Of a DNA stretch of 64,000 bases, positions 10,223 to 22,952 are shown piece after piece. Location: positions 4,612,216 through 4,676,215 of the forward strand of contig NC_014121.1 in the NCBI RefSeq assembly GCF_000025565.1, read 5' to 3'. Position 1 is the first letter of the stretch, and each line of letters starts with the position of its first letter. This DNA is from Enterobacter cloacae subsp. cloacae ATCC 13047. Lineage in GTDB: Bacteria; Pseudomonadota; Gammaproteobacteria; Enterobacterales; Enterobacteriaceae. A program made the position numbers and the translations under genes. A model generated the notes under the pieces. That model made no database searches, was not told the origin of the DNA, and saw only the letters and a program-made list of their open reading frames with translations.

Positions 10223-11125
10223 TTATTTGTTGTGATGCGCAAAGAGCTTTGGAATTTCTCGCAAACACCACGATTTGGCTTCGCCCATGCTGTCGCGACG
10301 CCACGCCATAATGATATCCACTTCGCTGGTGTACTCCGGGCTGACAACGCGCAGACGCCCTTCAGCAATATCTTTTTCAACAAACGGATACGGCATAGTC
10401 GCTACGCCCAATCCTGCCAGCAATGCCTGGCGCTTATCTTCCAGCGATGTGACCGTCAGACGCGGCTGTTTATCCAGCAACTGCACCGTTAGCACCGGAC
10501 GTTCGCGCGCGGTATCCGCAACCGCCACGCCCCTGTACTTCACGCGCGTCACTTCAGAAAGCGGCTCCGGCTCCTGGTGAATCGGGTGATTTGGCGCGGT
10601 GACGTAAACGTTCATCACGCTGTAGAGTTTACGGGAGTTGATCTCAGACGATGAACGGAAGTGCATATCCGGCGCAATCACGATATCCGCCCTGCCCGTC
10701 TCCAGACGCTCCCACGCGCCTGCCAGCACCTCGGTGATGATTGAAAGCTGCGTGTTCGCTTTGTCTGCCAGCCTGTCTACCAGCGGGAATAACGCCTCGG
10801 TAGGCACCAGAGCCTCAGTGACCAGCGTCAGGTGAGTTTCCCAGCCGCGTGCCAGCGCCTCGGCGTCCGTCGTTAGTTTATCCGCCGCTTCCAGCAGTAC
10901 GCGGCCACGTTCCAGCAGCATCCGTCCAACGTTCGTGAATTTTGTTCGATGACCGGAACGGTCAAAGAGCACCACGTCCAGCTCTTCCTCCAGCTTTTGC
11001 ATGGTATAGCTGAGCGCAGACGGAACGCGCCCCAGTTCATCTGCCGCGGCGGCAAAGCTGCCACGCCTGTCAATCGCGTCCATGACGCGAAGCGCCTCAA
11101 GCGTCAATGCTCTCTCTTTAGCCAT
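10223..11125 (-). CDS. yhaJ: LysR-type transcriptional regulator
   Basis: A 300-residue LysR-type regulator: N-terminal winged helix-turn-helix (residues 1-65, LRVMDAIDRRGSFAAAADEL and VPSALSYTMQKLEEEL) and an effector domain from about residue 95. In E. coli YhaJ activates yqjF and, in pathogenic strains, virulence genes. It is divergent from yhaK, so the shared 104-bp gap probably carries its binding site. No canonical T-N11-A box was chosen with confidence. Confidence 0.94.
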   Translation of the reverse strand: MAKERALTLEALRVMDAIDRRGSFAAAADELGRVPSALSYTMQKLEEELDVVLFDRSGHRTKFTNVGRMLLERGRVLLEAADKLTTDAEALARGWETHLTLVTEALVPTEALFPLVDRLADKANTQLSIITEVLAGAWERLETGRADIVIAPDMHFRSSSEINSRKLYSVMNVYVTAPNHPIHQEPEPLSEVTRVKYRGVAVADTARERPVLTVQLLDKQPRLTVTSLEDKRQALLAGLGVATMPYPFVEKDIAEGRLRVVSPEYTSEVDIIMAWRRDSMGEAKSWCLREIPKLFAHHNK

Positions 11126-11229
11126 CTCGTTCTCATTCAGGAAATTTGAACATACCGGGCAGAATATCTGGCTAACAATGAAGCGTCCATACCTTTACCA
11201 TTGTTTTAGTGTAAAGAGAGGTCAAGTTT

Positions 11230-11931
11230 ATGATTACGACAAGAACAGCTAAACAGTGCGGACAAGCCGATTTCGGTTGGCTGCAGGCCCGCTACACCTT
11301 TTCCTTTGGACACTACTTTGACCCTAAACTCCTCGGTTACGCTTCACTGCGCGTGTTAAATCAGGAAGTACTCGCCCCGGGCGCCTCCTTCCAGCCGCGT
11401 ACGTATCCGAAAGTCGATATCCTGAACCTGATCCTGGAAGGCGAGGCAGAATACCGCGATAGCGAGGGCAATCATGTCCAGGCAAAGGCTGGCGAAGCGC
11501 TGTTAATTTCCACGCAGCCGGGCATTAGCTATAGCGAGCATAATCTCAGCAAAGACAAAACGCTGACCCGCATGCAGCTGTGGCTGGATGCCTGCCCTGA
11601 GCGGGAAAATCCGTTGGTGCAAAAAATCGATCTGCAGAGCGAAAAGCAACAGCTGATCGCTTCTCCGGACGGGAGCAAAGGCAGCCTGCAACTGCGTCAG
11701 CAGGTGTGGTTGCACCATATCGAACTGAAGAAAGGTGAACAGGCGAGCTTTCAGCTTCATGGCCCGCGCGCCTATCTGCAATCGATTCACGGTACGGTGC
11801 ATGCGGTAACGCACACGGAAGAGAAAGAGGCGCTCACCTGCGGCGACGGGGCATTTATTCGTGATGAAGCGAATATTACGCTGGTGGCCGATACGCCGCT
11901 GCGTGCGCTGCTGATTGATTTGCCGGTGTAG
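11230..11931 (+). CDS. yhaK: Pirin-like bicupin protein
   Basis: A 233-residue pirin-family protein with two cupin folds. The N-terminal cupin starts near FGWLQARYTFSFGHYFDPK. In E. coli YhaK is a redox-sensitive cytosolic marker and its paralogue YhhW has quercetinase activity; the YhaK substrate is unknown. It has an AAAGAGAGG ribosome binding site and is divergent from yhaJ. The E. coli neighbour yhaL is absent: only 62 bp separate yhaK from cyuA. Confidence 0.93.
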   Translation: MITTRTAKQCGQADFGWLQARYTFSFGHYFDPKLLGYASLRVLNQEVLAPGASFQPRTYPKVDILNLILEGEAEYRDSEGNHVQAKAGEALLISTQPGISYSEHNLSKDKTLTRMQLWLDACPERENPLVQKIDLQSEKQQLIASPDGSKGSLQLRQQVWLHHIELKKGEQASFQLHGPRAYLQSIHGTVHAVTHTEEKEALTCGDGAFIRDEANITLVADTPLRALLIDLPV

Positions 11932-11936
11932 AGAAT

Positions 11937-11970
11937 GCCCTCACCCTAACCCTCTCCCACAGGGAGAGGG
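11937..11970. repeat. Palindromic repeat / terminator between yhaK and cyuA
   Basis: CCCTCACCCTAACCCTCTCC-type sequence containing the perfect stem CCCTCTCCC/GGGAGAGGG (11950-11970). It lies between the convergent yhaK and cyuA genes and probably acts as a terminator. A longer member of the same repeat family is at 26563-26614. Confidence 0.7.
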
Positions 11971-11993
11971 AACCGATCGAGCCCCTGAACTCG

Positions 11994-13295
11994 CTACACC
12001 TTACTCGCCATAATCTCAATAATCTGCCGGTCCGTTGCCTGCATTGAGCGGCACGCTAACGCGCACAGGTTCGAGATAGACTGTTCCACATCGTGCGCCA
12101 CAATCCCTTCATTGCCCGTCACGGCAGACTCATCCAGCGCCATCATCACCGCTTTCCAGGCACTGCTGACGCTGGTTGAGACTTTCATCGCACAACTGTT
12201 TGACGCGCCGTCGCAAATCATCCCACTGACGTCACCGATCATGCTGCTGATGGCCATCGCGATCGTTTGATAGTTTCCCCCCATCAGCCAGGCCATGCCG
12301 GCTGCCGCTCCCATCGCTGCGGTTGTCGCAGCGCACAGCGCCGACAGGCGCGGAAGCTGGGCGTGGATATAGATCGCCGAAAGATGGGACAGCATCAGCG
12401 CTCTGGCCAGCCGTTCCTCATCAGCCTGAACGTGCTCCGCCACAACCACTACCGGCATGGTGGCGGTGATCCCCTGATTGCCGGACCCTGAATTGCTCAT
12501 TGCCGGAAGCGTAGCACCGCCCATTCGGGCGTCAGAAGCCGCGCTGGTGCGGATAACAATGTCCGAGCCAACATCCTTCGCCATCCATCCGCGCGTGCGC
12601 TGCTTATTCAGCGTCGCGCCAATATGCAGCCCCCATTTTCCGCTCAGCCCTTCACGAGAAAGGGCATCGTTAAGCTGCCCCGCCTGCAGAATAAAGCGGA
12701 TCGCCTCACACGGAACCTGCTCCACGAACGTGAGGATCGCCGACAGCGTGGTGTGAGAGAACACCTCCAGCGGATCGTCACCCGCCTCTCCCGGCTGTTC
12801 ATCACGGGTGAAGCGTGTTTCGCCCTCACAGACCACCTCCACCACGCGAGTATGCCCGCCTGCGATGGTCACCATGGCCGAGGCCTCTCCGGCATAAACA
12901 CAGGCGCGCGAATAGAGGATTTCCTCGCACGGCACCTGCAGTTTCACCTGGACCTGACCCGCATTGAGCAGGGCTTTGGCGCGTTCCAGCGCATCGGCTG
13001 ACGCCCCTTTTAGCACCTCCAGCCCGGCGCGGGCATTCCCGCCCGTCGCTCCCAGCGCCGCCGCAATGGGTAGCCCGACCATGCCGGTGCCGGGTACCGT
13101 TACGCCAAGCCCGTTTTTCATCAGATTGGGCGATACCCATGCTTCAATGCGCGTTACCTCACCGGGCAGGTGCTCAGCGGCTATCGCACAGGCCAGCGCC
13201 AGAGAGATTGGTTCAGTGCACCCCAACGCAGGTTTAACCTCTTCCTGCACCGCGCGAATAAAATGATTCCATAAAGGGTTAGTTTGCTCAGACAT
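11994..13295 (-). CDS. cyuA: L-cysteine desulfidase
   Basis: A 433-residue member of the UPF0597/CyuA family (formerly YhaM), an iron-sulfur enzyme that converts L-cysteine to pyruvate, ammonia and sulfide. The conserved cysteine in [11 protein letters not shown] (Cys26) and the C-terminal [13 protein letters not shown] segment are candidate [4Fe-4S] ligands, by analogy with the archaeal desulfidase. It lies 21 bp downstream of cyuP on the same strand. The E. coli cyuPA operon works in anaerobic cysteine use under the regulator CyuR, which is not in this window. Confidence 0.94.
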   Translation of the reverse strand: MSEQTNPLWNHFIRAVQEEVKPALGCTEPISLALACAIAAEHLPGEVTRIEAWVSPNLMKNGLGVTVPGTGMVGLPIAAALGATGGNARAGLEVLKGASADALERAKALLNAGQVQVKLQVPCEEILYSRACVYAGEASAMVTIAGGHTRVVEVVCEGETRFTRDEQPGEAGDDPLEVFSHTTLSAILTFVEQVPCEAIRFILQAGQLNDALSREGLSGKWGLHIGATLNKQRTRGWMAKDVGSDIVIRTSAASDARMGGATLPAMSNSGSGNQGITATMPVVVVAEHVQADEERLARALMLSHLSAIYIHAQLPRLSALCAATTAAMGAAAGMAWLMGGNYQTIAMAISSMIGDVSGMICDGASNSCAMKVSTSVSSAWKAVMMALDESAVTGNEGIVAHDVEQSISNLCALACRSMQATDRQIIEIMASKV

Positions 13296-13316
13296 CGTTA
13301 CGACCTTAATTGCTCC

Positions 13317-14648
13317 TCAGGAGAATGCGAGGAAAGGAGAAACACAAAGCAGCAGCCCGGTAATGATGATAATCACCAGTGATACGCCTTTATATTTATG
13401 CAGGGCGGGTACCTTGTAGACCAGCCATGCAGGGATCAGACAGCCCACCATGCCGAAGATGGGGCTGCAAATAGACGTGAAGCTCAGCACCGGCGCGTTT
13501 AACACAATCGCGCTCCAGGCCAGCAGGATGGCGAACAGCATGATCCCACGCTGGACGGTGTTTTCATTGATTTTCTCTGCCGGCATTTTGCGACGCAGGA
13601 TGTTCATCACGATGCCCTGCGTGGCCTCGCGAAAACCAAGATAGACGCCGAAGAAGGCCGTCATAACAGCAAAGATATTGAGGATCACGCTGACGATTTT
13701 GACCCAGCCCGCACCTTCTCCGCTGATAAACTGCGCCGCAATCGCCAGGGCAGAGATGTTCTGCTCATAGGCTTTGACCGCTTCATCGTGCCCCATCGCC
13801 AGTGTGAAGGAGACGGCGTAGAAGAATACCGTCACAAACAGCACGCCAAAGGCGATATTCATGGCCCGTAGCGCTTTATGACGCGCCACCTCAACGGACT
13901 TTTCCCGTGAACGGTAGGAGATCACCATCGGGCTTAAGGTCTGAATAAACAGAATTGAGGTTAAGGTAAAGGGAAGCGTAATGATGGCATTTTTAATCAG
14001 CAGCCCCATCGGCGGCAGCATGCCTACGTTGGCTAAATGCCAGAGGCCAATCATCGACAAGCCCAGCGCGGCAACCACAAATAGCTTGGTCAACACCATC
14101 AGGCTGGAGACTTTAAACAGCAGCTTTTCACCGCGGGAAGAGATGGCCACCAGAATACAGATCAGCACTAACCCGTAGAACGGGTTTTCTGAGAGTAGCC
14201 CCTCGGTAACGCCAAAGGTCTGCAAATAAGAGGCGCTGTCGTTGGTAATGGCGGTGGAATAGACAAACATCCAGATGACCAGCATCACAAAATAGAGTGC
14301 GCCTAATAAGATGCCCCAGTTTTTCCCGAGATATCCGCTAATGACGCTCGGATAATCTTTGCATTCCGGTGATTCCGCCAGCGTATTAATAAACAGGCGC
14401 TGGAATAAATACATCGCCGGATATCCAATCACGGACGAGAGCAAAAAGACCCACAGCCCCATTAATCCGACCTGCACCGGGAGAAAAACAATCCCCGCGC
14501 CGATGGCCATCCCGATACTCATGATGACCCAGCCCGTATCGGTACTGTCGAACTTGATCGCCTCGCGCCATTCGCTCTCACGCATTCCCGCCCGCCTTGC
14601 CGCGGGGGAATCATTCACAATCACACTGCTGTTTGTAGCCGTATCCAT
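13317..14648 (-). CDS. cyuP: Cysteine transporter of the HAAAP family
   Basis: A 443-residue hydroxy/aromatic amino acid permease-type protein (formerly YhaO) with about 11 hydrophobic segments and the family opening TGWVIMSIGMAIGAGIVFLP. It imports L-cysteine (and serine-like substrates) for the adjoining desulfidase CyuA. The N-terminal 40 residues are polar. It belongs to the same family as tdcC in the next operon and, more distantly, mtr. The operon promoter must lie in 14649-14876. Confidence 0.92.
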   Translation of the reverse strand: MDTATNSSVIVNDSPAARRAGMRESEWREAIKFDSTDTGWVIMSIGMAIGAGIVFLPVQVGLMGLWVFLLSSVIGYPAMYLFQRLFINTLAESPECKDYPSVISGYLGKNWGILLGALYFVMLVIWMFVYSTAITNDSASYLQTFGVTEGLLSENPFYGLVLICILVAISSRGEKLLFKVSSLMVLTKLFVVAALGLSMIGLWHLANVGMLPPMGLLIKNAIITLPFTLTSILFIQTLSPMVISYRSREKSVEVARHKALRAMNIAFGVLFVTVFFYAVSFTLAMGHDEAVKAYEQNISALAIAAQFISGEGAGWVKIVSVILNIFAVMTAFFGVYLGFREATQGIVMNILRRKMPAEKINENTVQRGIMLFAILLAWSAIVLNAPVLSFTSICSPIFGMVGCLIPAWLVYKVPALHKYKGVSLVIIIITGLLLCVSPFLAFS

Positions 14649-14876
14649 AAGGCACTCGCTTTTTTGTAGGGTAACTAATTAATTTTTATAGGTTTCCGTT
14701 CGCCAGCGATGACGAGTCAGAGGGTGCAGGTGCTTGTTGTTAGAGTGAGAAAATCATAGCCGGAGAGAGGGAGAAAAAAGTCACAAAATAAATAGGGCTT
14801 TTCTAATGCTGGAGGAAGATTTGCTTTTGAAATACTCAATAAGGTAGATATTTTCTAAACGTGATGGCATTCACGA
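14649..14876. other. Intergenic region upstream of cyuP
   Basis: A gap of about 230 bp between the tdcE terminator and the cyuP start, AT-rich toward 14770-14880, with no supported gene. It should hold the cyuPA promoter; I could not identify a CyuR site with confidence. Confidence 0.4.
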
Positions 14877-14903
14877 AATTAAAAGCCTCCCCAAAGGGGA
14901 GGC
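14877..14903 (-). terminator. Terminator of the tdc operon
   Basis: Stem GCCTCCCC/GGGGAGGC followed, in the leftward direction, by TTTTAATTT. It lies 17 bp after the tdcE stop, so transcription ends directly after tdcE and no tdcF or tdcG follows. Confidence 0.88.
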
Positions 14904-14919
14904 CCAGCCTTAGCCTGGA

Positions 14920-17214
14920 TTACATCACCTGCGTAAACGTCCTTGAAATCACATCCTGCTGCTGCTCGCGCGTCAGGGCATTAAACCGCACCGCATACCC
15001 CGAAACGCGGATCGTCAGGTTCGGGTAATTTTCCGGGTGTTCAATGGCATCCAGCAGCATTTCCCGGTTCATGACGTTGACGTTCAGATGCTGCCCGCCC
15101 TCGATGGCTGTTTCGTGGTGGAAGTACCCGTCCAGCAGCCCCACAAGGTTGGTTTTGCGTACCAGCTCGTCCTTGCCCAGCGCCTGCGGCACGATGGAGA
15201 AGGTGTAAGAGATCCCATCCTTGGCGTAGGTGAACGGCAACTTGGCAACCGAGGTTAACGACGCCACTGCCCCTTTTCTGTCACGTCCGTGCATTGGGTT
15301 GGCACCCGGCGCAAACGGCGTGCCGCCCCGGCGTCCGTCTGGCGTGTTGCCGGTCTTCTGGCCGTACACCACGTTCGAGGTGATGGTCAGGATCGACTGG
15401 GTCGGCACCGCGTTACGATAGGTTGGTAACGCCTGAATTTTCTTCATAAAGCGCTCCACCAGGTCACAGGCGATGCTGTCCACGCGATCGTCGTTGTTAC
15501 CGTACTGCGGATAATCCCCTTCAATGACAAAATCGACCGCCAGACCGGTATGGTCGCGCACCGGTTTCACCGTCGCATATTTAATGGCCGACAGGGAATC
15601 GGCGGCCACCGACAGTCCGGCGATACCGCAGGCCATGGTGCGGTAGACGTCCCGATCGTGCAGCGCCATCAGCGAGGCTTCGTAGCTGTACTTATCATGC
15701 ATGTAGTGAATGAGATTCAGCGCGCTGATGTACTGCACCGCCAGCCAGTCCATAAAGTGATCCAGGCTCGCCATCACGGTGTCGTAATCCAGCACCTCGT
15801 CCAGCAGCGGCGCGGTTTTCGGCCCGACCTGGATCTTCAGCTTCTCATCCACCCCGCCGTTGATCGCATACAGCAACGTTTTCGCCAGGTTGGCGCGGGC
15901 ACCAAAGAACTGCATCTGCTTGCCGATCACCATCGGGCTGACGCAGCAGGCAATGGCGTAGTCGTCGCTGTTGAAGTCGGCACGCATCAGATCGTCGTTC
16001 TCATACTGCAGCGACGAGGTGACAATCGAGACCTGCGCGGCGTATTTCTTGAACGCGATCGGCAGTTGTTCAGACCACAGGATCGTCAGGTTTGGCTCTG
16101 GCGCAGGCCCCATGGTGTGCAGCGTGTGCAGGTAGCGGAAGCTGTTTTTGGTCACCAGCGTGCGGCCGTCCAGCCCCATTCCGCCAATAACCTCCGTCGC
16201 CCAGATCGGATCGCCAGAGAAGAGCGTGTCGAACTCCGGCGTACGCAGGAAACGCACCATGCGGATCTTCATGATGAAGTGGTCGATCAGCTCCTGTGCC
16301 TGAACTTCATTCAGCCGCCCGGCCTGCATGTCGCGCTCAATGTAGATATCGAGGAATGACGCGGTACGCCCCAGCGACATCGCCCCACCGTTCTGGGATT
16401 TCACCGCTGCCAGGTAGGCAAAGTACAGCCACTGCACCGCTTCCTGCGCATTCATCGCCGGACGCGAGATATCAAAGCCGTAGTTCGCCGCCATCTGCTG
16501 GATCTGCAGCAGCGCACGCTTATGCTCCGCCAGCTCTTCGCGCAGGCGGATCGTCGCCTCCAGATCCTCGCCGCGTTCCAGTCTCGGCTGCAGATCCGCG
16601 AACTGCAGTTCACGCTCACGCACCAGATAGCTGATGCCGTACAGCGCCACGCGGCGGTAGTCGCCGATGATGCGCCCGCGTCCGTAGCCGTCCGGCAGCC
16701 CGGTCAGTACGCCCGATTTACGGCAACGCATCATCTCCGGTGAGTAGACGTCAAACACGCCCTGGTTATGGGTTTTACGCAGGTCGGTAAACAGGTATTC
16801 GAACTGCGGATCCATCTCGCGACCGTAGGCTTCAAACGAGCTGCGGATCATGTTGATCCCACCATACGGATGAAGGGCGCGCTTGAGCGGCTTATCGGTT
16901 TGCAGGCCGACGATGGTCTCCAGCTCCCGGTCGATATAGCCCGGTCCGTGAGCGGTAATGGTGGTGGCGATGTTGGTATCGAAATCCACCGGGGCGTGGG
17001 TGGCATTTTCCTGGCGAATCCCCACCATCACCTTTTGCCACAGCGCCGTCGTTGCTGGCGTCGCCTGCGCGAGGAAAGTTTCGTCGCCTTCATAAGGGGT
17101 GTAGTTATGCTGAATAAAATCGCGCACGTTAACGGCGTCTTTCCATTCTTCACCGCGAAACCCGGCCCATGCGTCGCTGTAGGGCGCAACGCGCGTATCA
17201 ATCGTTACTTTCAT
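14920..17214 (-). CDS. tdcE: 2-ketobutyrate/pyruvate formate-lyase
   Basis: A 764-residue glycyl radical enzyme, the length of E. coli TdcE, cleaving 2-ketobutyrate (or pyruvate) with CoA to propionyl-CoA (acetyl-CoA) and formate. The adjacent active-site cysteines are in [12 protein letters not shown]. The radical glycine is Gly739 in RVSGYAVRF near the C-terminus. Activation needs PflA-type enzyme, not in this window. It lies 15 bp downstream of tdcD and is the last gene of the operon. Confidence 0.97.
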   Translation of the reverse strand: MKVTIDTRVAPYSDAWAGFRGEEWKDAVNVRDFIQHNYTPYEGDETFLAQATPATTALWQKVMVGIRQENATHAPVDFDTNIATTITAHGPGYIDRELETIVGLQTDKPLKRALHPYGGINMIRSSFEAYGREMDPQFEYLFTDLRKTHNQGVFDVYSPEMMRCRKSGVLTGLPDGYGRGRIIGDYRRVALYGISYLVRERELQFADLQPRLERGEDLEATIRLREELAEHKRALLQIQQMAANYGFDISRPAMNAQEAVQWLYFAYLAAVKSQNGGAMSLGRTASFLDIYIERDMQAGRLNEVQAQELIDHFIMKIRMVRFLRTPEFDTLFSGDPIWATEVIGGMGLDGRTLVTKNSFRYLHTLHTMGPAPEPNLTILWSEQLPIAFKKYAAQVSIVTSSLQYENDDLMRADFNSDDYAIACCVSPMVIGKQMQFFGARANLAKTLLYAINGGVDEKLKIQVGPKTAPLLDEVLDYDTVMASLDHFMDWLAVQYISALNLIHYMHDKYSYEASLMALHDRDVYRTMACGIAGLSVAADSLSAIKYATVKPVRDHTGLAVDFVIEGDYPQYGNNDDRVDSIACDLVERFMKKIQALPTYRNAVPTQSILTITSNVVYGQKTGNTPDGRRGGTPFAPGANPMHGRDRKGAVASLTSVAKLPFTYAKDGISYTFSIVPQALGKDELVRKTNLVGLLDGYFHHETAIEGGQHLNVNVMNREMLLDAIEHPENYPNLTIRVSGYAVRFNALTREQQQDVISRTFTQVM

Positions 17215-17229
17215 GAGATTCTCGCTCTG

Positions 17230-18438
17230 TCAGGCGTAAGCCGCAGCCGGGGTAACCTTCCCAAGACGGAGGGCGTCCAGCGCGATCATTTTTTCTTCAT
17301 TGGTAGGGATCACCGCACACGCCACGCGGGACGTATCGGCGCTGATGATGCGTTCACCCGCGCTGCCAGGCAGGCCGTTGCGGGTCTCGTCGAGGATGAG
17401 GCCAAAGACCTTGAGATGTTCTGCTACCAGCCTGCGGATGAGCGTAGAGTTCTCGCCAATCCCTCCGGTAAACACCACCCCGTCCAGGCGATGCAGCGAC
17501 GCCGCGTGGCCGGCGATATGCCGTGCAATGCGGTGCACAAAGGTGTTTATCGCCAGCTGCGCCCGCGGGTTTGCCTCGCGCCAGGCTTTTTCCAGCGTCC
17601 TGAGATCGGCGGAAATCCCGGAGATCCCCAGCAAGCCAGATTCTTTGTTAACCACACGCTCCAGATCCTCGAACGACTGGCCGGTTTGCTGGGCAATCCA
17701 CGCCATCGCGCCAAAATCCACGTCGCCACAGCGCGTGCCCATCATCAGCCCTTCCAGCGGCGTCATCCCCATCGAGGTATCGACGCTTTTGCCGTTACGA
17801 ACCGCGCAAATCGACGCGCCATTACCCAGGTGGGCAATCACTAACCCGCTGTCGTCCGGTGAAAGTCCGAGAAGCGCATGCGCCTGCCCGGCAACGTAGC
17901 GGTGGGAAGTGCCGTGAAAACCGTAGCGCCGCACGCCCAGCTCCTCAAAATAGCGGTACGGCAACCCGTAAAGATACGCCTGCGGCGGCAGCGTCTGATG
18001 GAAACTGGTGTCAAACACCGCCACCTGCTGAACGTTAGGGAACAGGCGTTCCGCCGCTTCTACACCGCTTAAGTTGGCGTAGTTGTGCAGTGGTGCCAGA
18101 GAAGAAACCTGGCGGATCTCGTTGATAACCTGCTCCGTGATAAGGGTCGACTCGCTGAAGCGTTCACCGCCGTGGGCTATGCGGTGGCCAATTAAGGCCA
18201 CGCTGCTCATCAGGTCACGCTTCTCCAGCTCCAGGGCGATGGCAGCCAGCGCCCCTTCGTAGTCATGGTGAGCCAGTGTGGCTGGCTCACCCCCGTTCAC
18301 GGAAATAAAGGCTTTTTCAGTGTTGATACCGTCGGCAATGCCCGTCATCAGGGCATCGCAGCTGCTGGCATCGAGCACTGAAAACTTAACAGAGGACGAA
18401 CCGCAGTTAATAACCAGTACAACCGGAAACTCAATCAT
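17230..18438 (-). CDS. tdcD: Propionate/acetate kinase
   Basis: A 402-residue acetate/propionate kinase that makes ATP and propionate from propionyl phosphate, the energy-yielding step of anaerobic threonine breakdown. ASKHA-fold motifs are visible: [17 protein letters not shown] at the N-terminus, [25 protein letters not shown] and [10 protein letters not shown]. Length equals E. coli TdcD. It lies between tdcC and tdcE with short gaps on both sides. Confidence 0.97.
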   Translation of the reverse strand: MIEFPVVLVINCGSSSVKFSVLDASSCDALMTGIADGINTEKAFISVNGGEPATLAHHDYEGALAAIALELEKRDLMSSVALIGHRIAHGGERFSESTLITEQVINEIRQVSSLAPLHNYANLSGVEAAERLFPNVQQVAVFDTSFHQTLPPQAYLYGLPYRYFEELGVRRYGFHGTSHRYVAGQAHALLGLSPDDSGLVIAHLGNGASICAVRNGKSVDTSMGMTPLEGLMMGTRCGDVDFGAMAWIAQQTGQSFEDLERVVNKESGLLGISGISADLRTLEKAWREANPRAQLAINTFVHRIARHIAGHAASLHRLDGVVFTGGIGENSTLIRRLVAEHLKVFGLILDETRNGLPGSAGERIISADTSRVACAVIPTNEEKMIALDALRLGKVTPAAAYA

Positions 18439-18468
18439 GGTGTGACTCCGCTCTTCCTGAGCATTGAT

Positions 18469-19803
<1,335 letters not shown>

Positions 19804-19809
19804 TCATCC

Positions 19810-20799
19810 TTATGCGTCAACGAAGCCGGTAATTTGGGAAACACGAGAGAGATCGATATTGCCGCCGGAAATAATGCAGACGGTTTTGCGTCCCTGAATA
19901 TAATGGTCGAGCTTGCCGCTCAATAACGCCGCGCAGGCCAGCGCCCCCGCCCCTTCGGTCACCACTTTGTTTCGCTGAATTAACGCAATCATGCTGTTAC
20001 GAATATCGTCTTCGCTGACCAGCACAATGTCGTCGACTAATTCACGAACAATTTCGAAGGTTAATTTACCCGGACGAGAAACGTCGCAGCCGTCTGCTAA
20101 TGTGCCGGTAACCCGATGGTTAATAATTTCACCTGCCTGATACGACGCCGCCATGGCGTGAACGTTTTCAGACTGTACGCCGATAATATTAATGGTCGGG
20201 TTAATCGATTTTATTGCCGTTGCGATGCCAGCAATTAACCCGCCACCGCCGATGGGCACAATGACGTTATCCACATCGTATAAATCTTCGAGAATTTCGA
20301 GGCCGATCGTGCCCTGGCCGGCGATCACTTTCGGGTCATCGTAAGGCGGGATAAAAATACGCCCTTCCATCTCGACGATTTCGCTCACTTTGGCGATCGT
20401 GTCGTTGAAGTTCTCGCCGTGCAGCACCACTTCCGCCGAGTAGTCACGCGTGGCGGCAACTTTGGATTTTGGCGCGCCCATCGGCATCACCACTTTGCCG
20501 TCGATGCCGAGCATGGCACAGGAAAGGGAGACGCCCTGCGCATGGTTTCCCGCAGAGCAGGCCACAACCCCTTTACGTCTTTCAGCATCGGTCAGCGAGC
20601 TTAATTTATTAAACGCGCCGCGAATTTTAAAGGAGCCGGTACGCTGCATATTTTCAAACTTCAGAAAGATTTCACCCTTACAGCGTTCGCTGAGATAATT
20701 CGAGCGCGGCATGCCGGTTTTATATATCTTTCCTGCCAGTCGTTTTCTGGCGTCCTGAATATCTTCAATGGTTACCGGGAGATCGTAGGTAATATGCAT
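19810..20799 (-). CDS. tdcB: Catabolic threonine dehydratase
   Basis: A 329-residue fold-type II PLP enzyme that deaminates L-threonine to 2-ketobutyrate and serine to pyruvate; the E. coli enzyme is activated by AMP. The PLP lysine is Lys58 in [12 protein letters not shown], and the phosphate-binding loop is [12 protein letters not shown] chose ATG 20799, which gives the E. coli-like start [13 protein letters not shown]; the frame extends eight codons further upstream without similarity. First enzyme gene after tdcA. Confidence 0.97.
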   Translation of the reverse strand: MHITYDLPVTIEDIQDARKRLAGKIYKTGMPRSNYLSERCKGEIFLKFENMQRTGSFKIRGAFNKLSSLTDAERRKGVVACSAGNHAQGVSLSCAMLGIDGKVVMPMGAPKSKVAATRDYSAEVVLHGENFNDTIAKVSEIVEMEGRIFIPPYDDPKVIAGQGTIGLEILEDLYDVDNVIVPIGGGGLIAGIATAIKSINPTINIIGVQSENVHAMAASYQAGEIINHRVTGTLADGCDVSRPGKLTFEIVRELVDDIVLVSEDDIRNSMIALIQRNKVVTEGAGALACAALLSGKLDHYIQGRKTVCIISGGNIDLSRVSQITGFVDA

Positions 20800-20917
20800 A
20801 ATATCCTCGTTATAATAATTCATTATTTTCGGGCAAAGTCAGGGTATCAGAGCACAGCTAAAATAAGCTCTGGGGTGTTTTTCAAAAATGAGTAGTACTT
20901 ATTTGGAAATTAATTAT

Positions 20918-21838
20918 TCATCGTCGTCGTTCACTGGTCAGTGACGCATATTGTTTCGCCAGCTCAACTAACACTGACGCTGATTTTTTAATTCTGTAAT
21001 TTTTTGACCACACGGCGGCATAGCGTGCCACCGGTAATTCATCTTCCACTGGCAGTACAATAAACTGGTCTGAACCGAACGGCGCAATCATGTCGCGGGG
21101 GATCACCGTCAGGTAGTCGGCATTGAGGACAAGGTTATAAATGGTGACGACGGAATCGGTCTGTACGATGTTTTCAATACTGATGTGGTTGTCTTGCAGG
21201 GTGGTCAGAAGTTCTTTGTAGTAGCCCATGTCGGTTTGCGGCATCACCCACTGCTCATGGGTGAGCGATGCCAGTGTCGTCGGGGCGGTGCACGTTCGTA
21301 ATTTGCTGGCCACCAGCACAAATTCAGACTCGAACAGCGGCTCGACATGCAGATCCTGCAGCAGCATTTCATCACTCAGCGTGCCGATGGCAAAGTCCAG
21401 CCGCCCGTCACGAATGGCCGGAAGGAAAGAAGAGAGCTGTGCTTCATACATGGAGACCCGCGCTTTCGGGAACACTTCCTTGAATTTTTTGATCATTTCA
21501 GAGAGGAACTTGAAGCCAATCAGCGAGGGATAACCAAACGAGACGTCCATGACGGTGCTGAAACTGAGGCTGTTAATCTCGCTCACCATGTTTTTCATCT
21601 CACGGGTGATCGACTCTGAGTACGAGAGCAGAACCTGGCCCGCCGCCGTCAGTTTTACGCCCGTGTTTTTACGCACCATCACTTCCACACCGAAGTAAGA
21701 TTCGATGTCACTGATAATTTTGCTGACGGCGGGTTGCGTCAGACCCAGTTGTCTTGCTGCAGAACCTATGGAGCCACTTTTAATGACTTCCTGAAATACC
21801 ACGAGGTGCTGTGTTTTCGGTAGAATAATAGTGTTCAT
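20918..21838 (-). CDS. tdcA: LysR-type activator of the tdc operon
   Basis: A 306-residue LysR-type activator with an N-terminal helix-turn-helix (IGSAARQLGLTQPAVSKIIS, about residues 24-43) and an effector domain. TdcA activates tdcABCDE with CRP, FNR and IHF in E. coli. It is the first gene of the operon, 118 bp before tdcB. The neighbouring tdcR of E. coli was not found in the upstream region. Confidence 0.95.
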   Translation of the reverse strand: MNTIILPKTQHLVVFQEVIKSGSIGSAARQLGLTQPAVSKIISDIESYFGVEVMVRKNTGVKLTAAGQVLLSYSESITREMKNMVSEINSLSFSTVMDVSFGYPSLIGFKFLSEMIKKFKEVFPKARVSMYEAQLSSFLPAIRDGRLDFAIGTLSDEMLLQDLHVEPLFESEFVLVASKLRTCTAPTTLASLTHEQWVMPQTDMGYYKELLTTLQDNHISIENIVQTDSVVTIYNLVLNADYLTVIPRDMIAPFGSDQFIVLPVEDELPVARYAAVWSKNYRIKKSASVLVELAKQYASLTSERRR

Positions 21839-22482
21839 AATATTCTGCGCTTATTTCCCTATGACGGGGTGGATTCTACTCAATATTGTTTCAGGGGGTA
21901 TGTGCTGTTACTCACAATTTGCCTTTTCGTACCCTTACCAGGAACTATCCAACCCCATTAAAAACCTTTTAAATCAATAAAATACAACCAATAAAATACG
22001 CTATCACGCTGATATTGATCAACAAAAATGGCGGTAATAAATTTATTTTATGGCGATAACCCGGATAAATTTTTCTGCGTTTAAAAAATCAATAAAGACT
22101 ATCTTTCAGGCAATTAAAGAACAATAAATAACCATTATTCATGTGAAACATTCTTTCAGTTTTTTGAAATTTACGGGCGTAATTTGACAGAGATTCGGGA
22201 AAGAGTGGAATACGTCACACATTCTTAGGGTGAATGTTTTTAATTTCAAAATATACATATCAAATAAGAAAACATTCTGGATCATCCAGTTAACATTCAT
22301 AACAAATTAATCACACTCAGAATTCAGGATTTTTTAGCGGTAAATTTTGTGATAACGATCGGGATTAGACAGCAGAGCGGAAATGAATGGTTAAAACAGT
22401 GAAATGTGCTTAATGTCGCAAATATGAGAATTGGTGTCGTTTGGGGGGTTGCCGGGTGGCGCTGCGTACATACCTCATTAAG
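21839..22482. promoter_or_regulatory. AT-rich regulatory region upstream of tdcA
   Basis: About 640 bp without a supported gene, strongly AT-rich, between tdcA and the rnpB terminator. On the leftward strand TGTGA-N6-CCACT (22204-22219) is a partial CRP site, but it lies some 370 bp before tdcA. AT tracts suit IHF or H-NS binding, as known for the E. coli tdc promoter. No open frame resembling tdcR is present. Confidence 0.5.
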
Positions 22483-22509
22483 CAAAAACCCCGCCGAAGC
22501 GGGGTTTTC
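22483..22509 (-). terminator. Terminator of rnpB
   Basis: Strong stem CCCCGC/GCGGGG with a CGAA-type loop, flanked by A and T runs, five bases past the RNase P RNA 3' end. Confidence 0.9.
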
Positions 22510-22513
22510 TAAT

Positions 22514-22893
<380 letters not shown>

Positions 22894-22900
22894 GGCGCGC

Positions 22901-22929
22901 AGTATAGTGGGTTTGCACGCCGCTGTCAC
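22901..22929 (-). promoter_or_regulatory. Sigma-70 promoter of rnpB
   Basis: Leftward -35 GTGACA (22929-22924), a 17-bp spacer and -10 TATACT (22906-22901), which place the start seven bases further on at 22893, the known RNA 5' end. The -35 box lies 24 bp from the garR stop. Confidence 0.85.
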
Positions 22930-22952
22930 CCTTGGTTGTAGGGAAGCCGAAA

